A DNA stretch of 64,000 bases, taken from assembly GCF_026151205.1 (NCBI RefSeq), contig NC_087073.1:4671001-4735000 (forward strand), read 5' to 3'. The stretch comes from Bolinopsis microptera. Taxonomy: Eukaryota > Ctenophora > Tentaculata > Lobata > Bolinopsidae. Both the position numbers and the translations under genes were made by a program. The notes below the pieces were generated by a model that ran no database searches, had not been told where the DNA came from, and saw only the letters and a list, made by a program, of their open reading frames with translations. Positions 24,201-34,900 of the stretch are shown piece by piece (within the stretch, counting starts at the first letter, position 1; the number at the start of each line of letters is the position of its first letter).

Positions 24201-25457
24201 TTTCTGTTTCAGTACAAGAACTCCAACCCCGGTTGTCGTCTTATCAGATAAGTACTCGTTTTCCTGTAATTTTCATCGACTTAAAAAAGCTTTGTCTAAT
24301 AATCTAAATCAACTCGAGAGTGACACTATTACTAATCTATTTTTTGTTTTAGTCTACAGCAACCTGAATTTAATAAAAAAGGATCCAATAAAATGGGGTA
24401 ATCATTGAATGAACAGTTTTACTCACCCTTTGGACATGACAATTTTCTGGAGCTTCAGAGGATGCCAACCCATAAATGAGCGTTGGATTTGAGACAACTT
24501 GACTCCAAAGTTCCTGTAAAACATGCTTTTTTGAAACGTCTTAAAATACCTTTTCGGGAAATAAAATAATTATCAACAATACAGCCAATTAACCGTGCAA
24601 CAATATGATAAAATAATTGTGATTATGTCATTAAAAACCTGATTATGGGGTTTAGGTGCAAGTTCAGCTTTGATAAGTGGCGGAAACTCGTTTTCATAAT
24701 TTTCAAGTATGTTTTCATTTTCAATCCCCTGAAAAATTATTGTAATTAAACGGGTGTCACCTTTTTGAAAAAGTCTTAACTGATTTAGACAAAGAGGTTG
24801 TAATAATTCAATTAATAATCAATATCACTGTCCATATTCTGAAAATTCAGGAGCTTCTAATATATTTTTACGATGAAATATGGATACAGCAACACCATCA
24901 GGATAGTTTCAATAACACTACGGTATTTCTATAATTTTAAAATTCAAAGAAGCTTAACATCTGCAATGTATTTCAATTACATTTACACAAGACCAAAATA
25001 TATACAAAGATTTATATCTTATAACTATGGTCCCTTAAATTTACGATAACTTATAAAATGAAAATCTATATAGTTGAGAGTTTACTCACCCAGCCTAAAA
25101 CCACTGGAGTTTGTACTAGACAGCTTACACAGCTGCACTGCTCTCCATTATTTGTAATACTATGCGTAATGAATTCCGTTACTCTCTAGCATTGGAAATA
25201 GAATGTTGTATTATCAACTGCTATGCGTGAGTCTTGAGTATTACGCAAGACTCAATGACTCAATGAGTACACATAGACACAAACTTTGAACAAAATGTTT
25301 AAAAAACTACAATTATTATAAATATCCCTATATAATAAATGTCTGCTATGAAAATAAATACGATGCAGTATTCTGTCGATATGATTATAATTGGACATAC
25401 CTCGATTTTTATTCTCTCTGACAAGGCCGTTATAAGTTGAGCTCTGGGTCCTGACAT
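12295..25457 (-). CDS. Helitron Rep/Pif1 helicase/Ulp1 peptidase polyprotein, 12 exons, ~3,361 aa (copy 1)
   Basis: Exons read on the minus strand: 25457-25401, 25185-25090, 24728-24639, 24513-24427, 24263-24141, 23653-23537, 23347-23213, 23100-22965, 22116-13353, 13194-13056, 12767-12670, 12538-12295. All introns are GT-AG and every junction keeps the frame. The start is the first ATG after an in-frame stop in exon 1. Exon 9 has no ATG of its own: its first codon, GAT, is completed across the junction. Domains: basic N-terminus (1-281); SPGGRS repeats (~385-470); DUF6570-like Cys segment (~915-1140); several CxxC clusters; Rep with HFH near 2027-2029 and two tyrosines in QYVTKYITK (~2184, 2188); Pif1 helicase with GFGGTGKS (Lys ~2529); Ulp1 peptidase with NHW His ~3236, HFDS Asp ~3253, Gln ~3307 and DCGVF Cys ~3313. 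Rep nicks and joins DNA and the helicase unwinds it during rolling-circle transposition; the peptidase role is unknown. Walker B reads INEIS instead of IDEIS (residue ~2612), so helicase activity is probably lost. Confidence 0.85.
12958..12975. repeat. Poly-C tract in the intron between exons 10 and 11
   Basis: Eighteen consecutive C on the plus strand (G on the coding strand) within an intron. The corresponding run in copy 2 (29624-29639) is 16 long and its left edge differs by a T. Length is error-prone in sequencing. Confidence 0.8.
21547..21810 (-). repeat. SPGGRS-coding repeat array in exon 9 (copy 1)
   Basis: In-frame units encode SRY(F/Y)(S/N)SP(G/A)GRS alternating with SLNKAQ; about seven SP(G/A)GRS cores. 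Short (~30-bp) and long (~48-bp) units alternate. The same region in copy 2 (38213-38476) has the same number of cores but differs inside two units, as expected from gene conversion or slippage among repeats. The Arg/Gly/Pro-rich cores resemble minor-groove-binding motifs, but function is unknown. Confidence 0.75.
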
Positions 25458-28018
25458 GTCAGCTATTGCACGATGCAAATGTTATCCACTACATAAAATA
25501 GATTATTGGTTACTGAAAACCTCCTATCTTTATATATTTAACAGTATACGGATGAGAAAAGAGGACAAATCCTTATGTGATTTTACCGAATATTACGTTA
25601 ACGGACATCATAAAATTCCAGAATAACTTTTTTCAATATCACAAAAAAAGATGATCAAGGAAGCCGAAGAAAATGATGCCATAATGCGATTTAGCCAGAA
25701 CTAGTACTTTATATGTAATAACTTGTTTCAGTTGATCCAATGATATCATTTAGAGCTAAGCCACTCTCCAGTCGAGCTATAAAGTTTTTCTAAAAGTGCA
25801 AGGGCCCCCGATAATTGAAACCAACTTATAAAACATACATTTCTGAACACTGATTCCGTATCACCAAACAGGACACAGGTTTAAAATGCTGTCTCGATCA
25901 CGTGACATGATCACCGTATGAAATAATTTATTTGGAAAACTGAAAATAACTGACGCAAAGACTAAAATAATCAAATCAATTAAATGAAATATAATGTTAT
26001 AAGGGTCGCAAGAAAGCTTCAATAATATGATTTTGTTTCACATTTCTGCCACGTATAAGAGGCAGACAAAGAAGGTGCCCGGTGTATGCGAAGCCGTGAA
26101 ATTATTTTTGACTTTGACAGACACAAGGCCAAAAAATCATTACTTACAAGTAAAGGGAAAATGAGCAAACTAAGTATTTCAAAGCTTTTATAACAAAGGA
26201 CACAACTTGAAAATTTTTTTGTGACACTGAGGCGAGAGGTGGGTTTTTATACTTTATGCTACGTAGTCTGCTAACAATCTGGTAGAGCTTTTACGTCACA
26301 ATCGCGTCACAATCGCGTAATTATATTACGACATTATAAAATTTTGGTCCTGTATCCTCACCATATATGGTTCCTCAGAACCCTTGCTGTTACGTAATTC
26401 GTACTAAAAAAATTAACACCACAGTTCCTATGGTTTCATTTTACAAGTTTAACAAAGACAACCCACGAGAATTCAACACTAACAGGTTATCTCTGACGTA
26501 GGTGAGAATTGTCGGAAGTATTTTGTAAGTCGATAAGCAAAGGAATTCAATTTGTTCAAACCATGAACGTCACAGTTTTTGAAAGCGTGAACTCGACATT
26601 CTAGTTTTGGTTATCAATTAGCGTTTCCACCAGTTTCCAGTAACAGATTTCTGTCAAAAAGCCTTTGCCTACTATACCCATAATTATTGATTATGAGTTT
26701 TGGTAAACGATCATCTCTTTTTGTTCAATGTCAAGGTCAACTGATAACTTAATTAATGAGTTATAAGTTAATAATTATAAGGATGCAATTTCAACGGTTT
26801 AAAATTGCCTTAAAACATTTCCTTGTGTTTGAGGTAGCATATCTATCGATCATTGACTGAATATGTCAATTTAAATTCTTTCAAGTTGGTATCAAATTCA
26901 TATAATATATTGTTTTACTGTTGTGGGAAAGCAGAATATATTCAAAATCACGAATAAGCAAAATTCTCACCTTTCGCACGTGCAAACTTTGAGCGGACGT
27001 TGCGTGCGTATACAATATTGAATCACCGTAAATTTTTGCAGAGTGGTATTTAATATATAGTTTGATAAGCATGCAAAGTTTCAGAAGATTTCAAAAAGAA
27101 CTTGAATCACAACGGGACTCCAAAGTTGATAAAAATCGTGAAAATCAAAATGTTTAGTGATTTTAGCTATTTTAAATCAATTTGGGCGTGACCCCACGTG
27201 TGCAACTTTTCGATTTTCAACTTTAAAACTAGCCTATAACACAATTTAGACCTTTAGGAAGCAAAATTGAGCTCCACAATCCAAGGGATGGCCCAACACC
27301 AGAGAATACTAATTCACAACTTTTGTGTTTTTATAAAATTGTTCTTCAAAAAAGCACTAACTTCAATAGCAAATATCTTTATGAAGGAGCAAGGTAAGGA
27401 AACTTTTCCGGTAGATTTTCAGAATGCTTGAACAATTATTTAAGATGAATTTGTCCTCAGATTTTGAATAAAATTACTCCTTAATGGTTTAAAATCGATT
27501 TGAAAAGTTGTTACTTTGTCAAAAAACAAGTTTTAAAAACACTTAATTTGATGACGTCATCAAGTGATTATGATGACGTTAAATTATTTTTCAATATAAT
27601 GAAAACTGAAGTATAAACGATTATCTTCAAGACTTGTGGTTCAAAATGACTGTATCTTTTATACTTTTGAATCTACGGACACTTAAATGTAGGCTACAAT
27701 TGACTGCCAATTGACTGCCAAAGCGTCTATATTATATCATATATATATATGCTTCACGACAATCTGTTGTAAAACAGGGGTTCCAGAAAACCCACTTCCC
27801 GATACTCCTGAAACATGAAATTTTTTTTACTGTCGATTTGGACGAGGTCTAGACGCCCTGCAAAGTTTCAGATCTCTAACTCAATTTTAACATGGTTTTT
27901 AAGGCACCTGAATATGGCGATTTTGGGTTTTTTACCTAATTTCGTATAACATGCTGGCGCGTATTTTGCGCAAATTTCTTAAGAACCTCCACACAACTAT
28001 TTTTTATTCCTGTCATCT
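25458..28018 (-). promoter_or_regulatory. Helitron 5' leader region, non-coding (copy 1)
   Basis: About 2.5 kb upstream of the ATG with no convincing exon; short frames such as the 63-codon one at 26881-27072 look like chance. It includes a segment (25750-25920) related to a repeat outside the Helitron at 49830-50000, and a cAMP-response-element-like palindrome ATGACGTCAT (27551-27560) followed by GATGACGTT. Promoter function is assumed from position only. Confidence 0.4.
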
Positions 28019-28035
28019 TTAACATCGAATTACAA

Positions 28036-28243
28036 TGGGGGTAAACAGTAAGGGGGGTAAATAGTAAAGGGGGTAAATAGTAAAGGGGGTAAATAGTAAA
28101 GGGGGTAAATAGTAAAGGGGGTAAATAGTAAAGGGGGTAAATAGTAAAGGGGGTAAATAGTAAAGGGGGTAAATAGTAAAAGGGGTAAATAGTAAAGGGG
28201 GTAAATAGTAAAGGGGGTAAATAGTAAAGGGGGTAAATAGTAT
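28036..28243. repeat. 16-bp G-rich minisatellite at Helitron 5' end (copy 1)
   Basis: About 13 units of GGTAAATAGTAAAGGG on the plus strand, ending about 40 bp from the 5' terminus. Translation of this array yields YPLYYLPPLLFTPFTI periodicity, which is a repeat artefact and not a protein. Runs of G5 every 16 bp could form G-quadruplex structures. Minisatellites near Helitron ends are known in other lineages. Confidence 0.9.
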
Positions 28244-28601
28244 TGTGAATATAAGAGCGGCGGTCATGCTTGCCAGCATTGTGAAATAACTACAATTAAC
28301 AATATAGCAGGCCGTGATCTGAGTGAAACACAAAGAGGCGCCATCGTAGGCTGCGAGTTAGGGCTCCTTGAACTACATTAAATAAATACCTTCTGTAACG
28401 TTATAAACAAATTTAAATACGAAATAATAATCACAAAATATTCTAAAAGATTACTGAACACCAAGAAATATTACTTATGCAAAATTCAACAACAAGAAAT
28501 AATTTAAAACATCACAAATATAAACAAATAAATCAAAACAAACATCAACATAATATTACATAATAACAGTAAATAACAACAAATTGCACGAAGAATTAAT
28601 A

Positions 28602-28930
28602 CATCAAAATCGTAAATTGATATCAATTTGCTCCGAAACAAATTAAAACATTTTTAGTTGCCAGAAACTTTCCATAATAAGAATAAATGACAGACTGCGA
28701 GCCGAGAGAGGCATTACGCTATCACAAGCAGCCCATCTTACATGATATCATTAAAGGCAGATATAGCATCAAAATCGTAAATTGATATCAATTTGCTCCG
28801 ACACAAATTACAACATTTTTAGTTGCCAGAAATTTTCCATAATAAGAACAATTGACAGACTGCGAGCCGAGAGAGGCATTACGCTATCACAAGCAGCCCA
28901 TCTTACATGATATCATTAAAGGCAGATAAG
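28602..28930. repeat. 165-bp tandem duplication in Helitron 3' subterminal region (copy 2)
   Basis: Counterpart of 11935-12263, including both AAATTGATATCAATTT palindromes. Its presence in both Helitrons shows that the duplication predates the dimer. Confidence 0.85.
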
Positions 28931-28961
28931 GTGAAAAAATGATTCCATCTTCTGAGAACAT

Positions 28962-31900
28962 TTAACCCCCTAATCCTGATATGACACTTTGGTGATAAAG
29001 TTTTGCTAATATTCTAAGTCTAAATAGTTTCATCAAAGGTTGTACTATAGGATGATTGAATGGTCTGGCAGTTATATATTTTTCGATGTTCATCAGAGAG
29101 AAGACACCACAGTCATAACCATTTCTTTGAATACTGGATTGACCATCAACAAATGTATAGTCATCAGTATTCAAATCTCCATTGACAACAATAGGTAGCT
29201 TGTCTCTGAAAATAATGTGCGATTTTAGACTATCAGTGTGAACAAAGAAATGCCCATTCTAACAGTAACAATAAATTGTGACTAGCAAATATAACACTTT
29301 GACTTATATTTCATTTGTGTTAAACGTTAAACTCACCTCTGGTATTGTCGGAAGTCTTTAAGTAGCCTTAAATGTGAGTGGCAACGATCTTTCATGGTTA
29401 CGGTTGAGCAATTTTGGGAGTCAAAGTGCAGAACCTGTACAAGAAACACGATTAATACCGATAAACGCTGAGATATTTTAAGATTGCTGTCATACTAATC
29501 GTAAGATCTTCTCAGTTTAAATTGATTTTGTATATTTTTAAAAAGCAGACTGCAGTCATAAACACAGCCCAGTTACCAGGCGACCATGGGTACTAGGGGG
29601 CTTATTTTTTTCTGGGGTTCAATCCCCCCCCCCCCCCCCTGGCTACGTGCCTGATAAGACCAATCGCAAAAGCTTCTCAGTTTAAATTGATTTTATATTA
29701 TATTTTGAATAAAGCATACCTGTCGATTTCTGTTGTCGATGATGACCGTATACCAATGATTACCAGGGTTGCCGACCATAGCAATTATATCATACGTCAT
29801 CGGATCTCCGTATTGTATTAAGTGATCCCTAGGAGTGAAGGGGAGAACTTTGAACTGTCCTGAAATATATAGGTTTAGGAATTGCATTCGATTTTTGCAT
29901 ACCTTACACTTTTTATCAGTCAATTTACCAACACAAGAACAGTCGTTGCTATAATTACGAAATAAATGGACAAAAGTGTCAAAGAATTAATAGACAAAAA
30001 CGTCAAATTTACTATACCTAAGTCGAGTGAACGGCCTCTCGGCAAATGTGTTCCTTATGAAATCTTCAAGCAATCCAGATTGACGGCGACGCCCACGCAC
30101 ACTCCGATAAGCACCACAGTAAGGTCCCATACTGTACAGAGTTGGACCCGCGTCCTCAGCCAAACCATCTTTGATCACCGCAATATACTTTGCAATGGTA
30201 GACCCGGTCAACCAGAGATCACGGGACTGTCTACAGTTGAATGGGTCGGGGTCCAACTCTAAAGCAGATCTCAAAATGAAGCTGTTTGGGGAGTTGGCTC
30301 TAAAACAGGGTACCAGAGCTCTCCTGTATACCTCCATCATTTCTGAGCCGCTCACAATATCAGCAGTTGGAATAAATTCGTCAGGAATTCCAGCGTGAAT
30401 TTGATTTATGTGTGTGCTGATGTTAGCTGCAGATAAATTGGAGTTCCTCTCAGCAGTTGGCTTCTTTTTCTTTGATTTGGTGGACTGCTTTTTCTTAGAA
30501 GCTTTTGTTTGGTCATCTGTGTGATTCTTCAAAATATCGTCGAAGGTCGCCTTTGCTTTTTTTGCTGCGTCAGTTTCGTACCAGATGCGTTCCGTCTTTT
30601 TCTTCGGCTTTCTTTTCTTGCCTTTTTTGCTCGAATCTGGCTGACCATCAGTCATGAAATTTATACCTGCTGCTATAATTGGCTTACTCTTCAGTCGGAC
30701 ATATTCATTGATAGCTAGATGGTCAACTTTAATCCGGGACTCATCTATGTTTACCAAATAAAGTCCCTCAAGAGTCTTGCACCTGCTTAAAGCGACATAA
30801 ATCTGACCAGTTGCAAAGATCATAGTGCCTAAATCGCAAAACACGTGACTCAGAGACATACCCTGCGCTTTGTGGATGGTGAGGGCGTACCCGGTGCTGA
30901 TAGGAAACTGTCGACGATGGAGGTATGACTCTTCGAACAACTTCACTTTGCGAGTATCCCTCGTTATTGCAACATCGCCGTCGACTCCGTCAAATTGCAC
31001 TAAAAGTTTCTCAACGATTGAGTTTGGGTCGTCGGACTGCCGCACGATTTGTTTGACTATTCCCATAGCACCATTAACGAGCCCTTTCGCGGTATCAATG
31101 TTTTTTCTGAGCATTATTCGGACACCCTCGCTCAAAATGAGGCACTTTTCAAGGTCGGCTGTATTTCGAGAATCACCCAATTTATCAATCTTCAGAACTG
31201 CATCTAATGCCCGTTTTTTGTCATTTTTTGTTCTGCCGTCGACTTCATCGTCTGCTTCAACTTTAATGGTATCAGGAAAGAGTTTTTTCATGACTGTGGC
31301 GTTAAAAGATTCCATCATGTTTCGTTTGGGTAATAGACAGACAGTAGTAGGGAACTGTTTCTGTAAACTGAGGTAGTAATCAACGATTTGATCCAAGTGT
31401 TGGCTAGGCAGTTCGCATGGTCTGACTGGGATAAGCCGCTCTTGCAGAATGTTAATGTCTTCTAGACTCTGACGGCCAATACGAATCCTGCCAAGCATAC
31501 CACTCCATTTTTCGTTAGCATCTCCATGTTGCCGTTGATTTATAGTGAGTTCATCAAACTCAAAGTTCTCCCAAAGGTGACTCGGGATTCTAAGGCCTCC
31601 AGTTAAATTATGGACATCGTCCCCAGACAAATCCTGAAATGGCCGTTTGCCATGAACAGGCGGCAACTGTAGAAGATCTCCAAAGACAACAACGGTTTTT
31701 CCGCCGAACAAATCATCAGCACCGAAGATCTCTTGCAATCTTAAGTTTATTGACATCAACATCTCTGCCGACACCATGCTAATCTCATCGATAACAAGCA
31801 ATGCTAAGTCTTTGAGTACAGTCCTTGTTTGCTGCATCGAATTCTTCTTGAGTGCGGTATACTTGGGCAGTTTTTCACCATGCTCAACTGGCAAACTAAA

Positions 31901-34900
31901 AAGACTATGAAGCGTTTGTCCTCCCACATTTGCTGCAGCAAGCCCCGTTGGTGCAGTCAACGCAATATCAGTTGATTCATCGAAGAGGTTTTTCTGCACC
32001 CAAAGATACCCTTGAAGAGCTTTTATCAAATAAGATTTTCCTGTTCCGCCAAACCCACTTACATATAAATTGAGAGGTCGACTGCACTCCTTTCCCGTGC
32101 ATTCTTTGTCCCTGTGTCGAACCATATGCTCAATATGTTTGGTGACTTTGAGGTACACTCTTTTTTGATCTTCGTTCAATGTTTTGACGAACGATTCAAG
32201 TTCCCCATGAGACTTTATTTCGCTTCTATCGTTGACTATCTCAAAATCTCGTAGGCCGGATCTAAGACCTTGATTTCCGAGATCGATGTCATCCTCAGCC
32301 TGTGAAGGAGTAGCTGTCCCAGATGCTGCCATTTTTGCTTCTGCTTCCTTTTCCATCTTCTCTCTAGCCTTTTCAATATTGATCTTCTTGCTAGACATTT
32401 CCTTGAGCTGTGAAAAGTCCTCGACGGCATCAAAAAACGCATCGCTGTATTTGTCGTGAGAGCTTGCGATGTCCGCTTCATCTCGCCAAGGCTTATAAAG
32501 AGATAACATGCTGTAATAAAACAGCTCAGGGTCAGTATTTAAGGAATAGTTGTGATGGTATATAACGGGTTCTTTCTTTCTCCGTTGAAGAGTTCGTATA
32601 TATTTTCCATCTTCACTTTTGATCTTGATATACTTGTCTTCGTCTTTCTTTTCAAACTTTTCAGGTTTCCCTATCGCTTTTTCGTACTTAGAGACAAAGT
32701 CGTAGAGCGTCATGCTTTCAAAATCCTTTGTTCGAGGCCTATTGGGATAAAAAACGTGTACCCAATCGTCAAAGAATAGATTAGTGCTGTCAGGCTTCTG
32801 ATGCTGTAAGTCACTAAGGTTCCGCATTACCCTAGTCCTACGATCTGGAGTGGTGGATGGGAGCCACACAAAAGTCTCTGAGGATCTCCATAGTTCGCCA
32901 CTGTTTTGAAGGATCCTGTCAGCTGCTTCATGTGCCCCCATCTCACGAGATTTGAGAAGCTGGAACGCAAACTTGGAAAGATTCTGATACGATGTTTTGG
33001 ACAGATCTTTCAAGTCTGCTTCATCAATGTCTACAACACTCGTTTCTCCCTTTGTTATGTATTTGGTAACATACTGCGTGATCGAGTGACTGTCTTCCGC
33101 AAGGAATTGAATGTCCATATTACCTTTCCAGAGAAAGGATAATATTGGGTTATAGTCATTTATCCTTCTTTCTTCTTCACTTCTTGGCAAATCATACAAT
33201 CGTTGCTTCATCTGCTTTGTTTTTCTTCCAATCACACTCGAGAGAACATCATGAAGGATGAATTTCTGTGATTTTGGTCTTGGGAACCCAAATCTACAGG
33301 CGACTTGCGTTTTTGAACTAGTTTTGTTGGTCTTTGAAGGATTTTTGGTCTTTTTAAATGTTCTTAAGCAATACGGTCTACACGAATGATTTTGGTAGCT
33401 ACCCACTACATCAAACAATGTTGCTTCATTCACTGGATCAGGGAGTTTGCAAGTGATGTGTTTTTGGATGAAGCTTGCAACCTCCGCATCAGAACTTTTG
33501 CCGATCAGGGGACTTTTATCAATCCAAATAAATGTGTGAAAGTGAATAGTACCTCGAGATTGATATTCATGTCTCACAAAGTATGACTTGACTTTCCCCA
33601 AAGGTTCTGCATCAATTATAAACTTTAAAAGAGCATCAAACTTTTTGTGGATGTAAGTTGATGTCAATACAGGGTCCTTATTCAGCAAAGCAGAAGGAGA
33701 CAGGTCATCTATATTAGGTATGTCACTGTTGACATCTTTTAAATGTTGAATTAGGTCTTCCCAGTCGTACTCATTGGGGCTAAATGTGGCGAAAAAGGTT
33801 GGGGGACCAAACTTTTCAATTTGCGCTTTAAGTTTTGCGCGGGCACTTTCCCAATAAGCTTGTGTGTTCGGAACCAACCTCAATACTTTGTTTATCCTTT
33901 TCAATAATGCTGGATCTTTCATTTTGATTTTGTTGAGCAAAGTCGCCGCATCTAGGTGTCCCATGCCTTGTACATTTTTTAGCGTGGCGAAGATGCTAGA
34001 ACGGATTTTTCTACGCTCATTCTCACCTGCTAAGTGAAACAAATGCTGTAGATTTCTTCGAGTTGGCCCATTGCTGGACATCAGTCTACACTTTTCGTAT
34101 TGCAAGGGCTTCGCTTCTTCGCCTCTAAAACCCTTCCTTCCACCAACACCCCAGCTGAAGATCTCAGGAAAAGCCAGCAGGTCCAGCTTTGTGTCTGTCA
34201 GATCTACAGGATCATCATCTAATCTCAACAATCTGTATAGATCATCCATTAACTCAGGATTATCGTCGAGGATATCCATACCAGTGACAGTGAATTCTTC
34301 GATTAAGTTCTTGTAGTCTTCCTCAGTCATCTCTTCCATCATTTTCTTAGGCCCCTTTTTATCTCCATTATCTGATTTCACGTCCTCGAAGAAAATATTT
34401 GGACTTGAATACTCCTCTGCTGCTGAAGAAATCTTGGCAGATGAACCTGAAGCTGATGTCATATCAGAGGAATCATCACTACTTTCTGTTCCGCCTCCAA
34501 TTAGGTCGAGTGAATTCTCGCACTTGAAGCAGCACCCATGTAAAAGTGAGTTTGCCAATCGCTCAGAGTAGAAAACGTCTAAACTTTGGAGTACACTGGG
34601 ATCACAGTCTTCAAGATTTACGGGTTGATTCTCGGGTGACGGCTTCTTGTACTTCGCGAGTCTTTTAAAGGCTGCTATAGTTGCTTTGAGATGTTTCTTG
34701 CAATGTTGACAATGGATGGACTTGACTAAAGCGGTGCCAATATGGCGAAGAATATGGTCGCTATAGAACATGTTTTTGGATCTTAAAGTGGACCTTTCTT
34801 TAGCAGAAATATTTTCAGGGAAGTTCTCCGTGAGAAGCCTAGTTTCTTCTTTATCTTTCAAGCCGATAACCTCAGAACATTTCATTTCCTCAGCAGGTAA

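Larger units (their letters stand above)
11618..28284 (-). mobile_element. Giant autonomous-type Helitron, copy 1 (16,667 bp)
   Basis: Ends were set by comparing this copy, its tandem neighbour and the outer flanks. Read on the minus strand, the 5' end is TCACAATGCTGGCAAGC at 28284 and the 3' end is ...AATTGTAGTTATT at 11618. The dimer as a whole is preceded by A (44923) and followed by T (11617), the Helitron target rule. Contents from 5' to 3': a 16-bp G-rich minisatellite, about 2.8 kb of non-coding leader, the 12-exon Rep/helicase/Ulp1 gene, and about 680 bp of 3' region with a 165-bp duplication. The 3' end shows neither CTRR nor a clear stem-loop. By eye I find only about fifteen differences from copy 2, so the duplication is recent. 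Confidence 0.85.

Noticed and set aside
28036-28243. CRISPR-like array
   Set aside because: No variable spacers; units abut each other as in a minisatellite, and the setting is eukaryotic.
28019-28333. 104-codon minus-strand frame with YPLYYLPPLL periodicity (and its counterpart 44573-44917)
   Set aside because: Direct translation of the 16-bp minisatellite; the unit length and lack of splice or start context argue against a gene.
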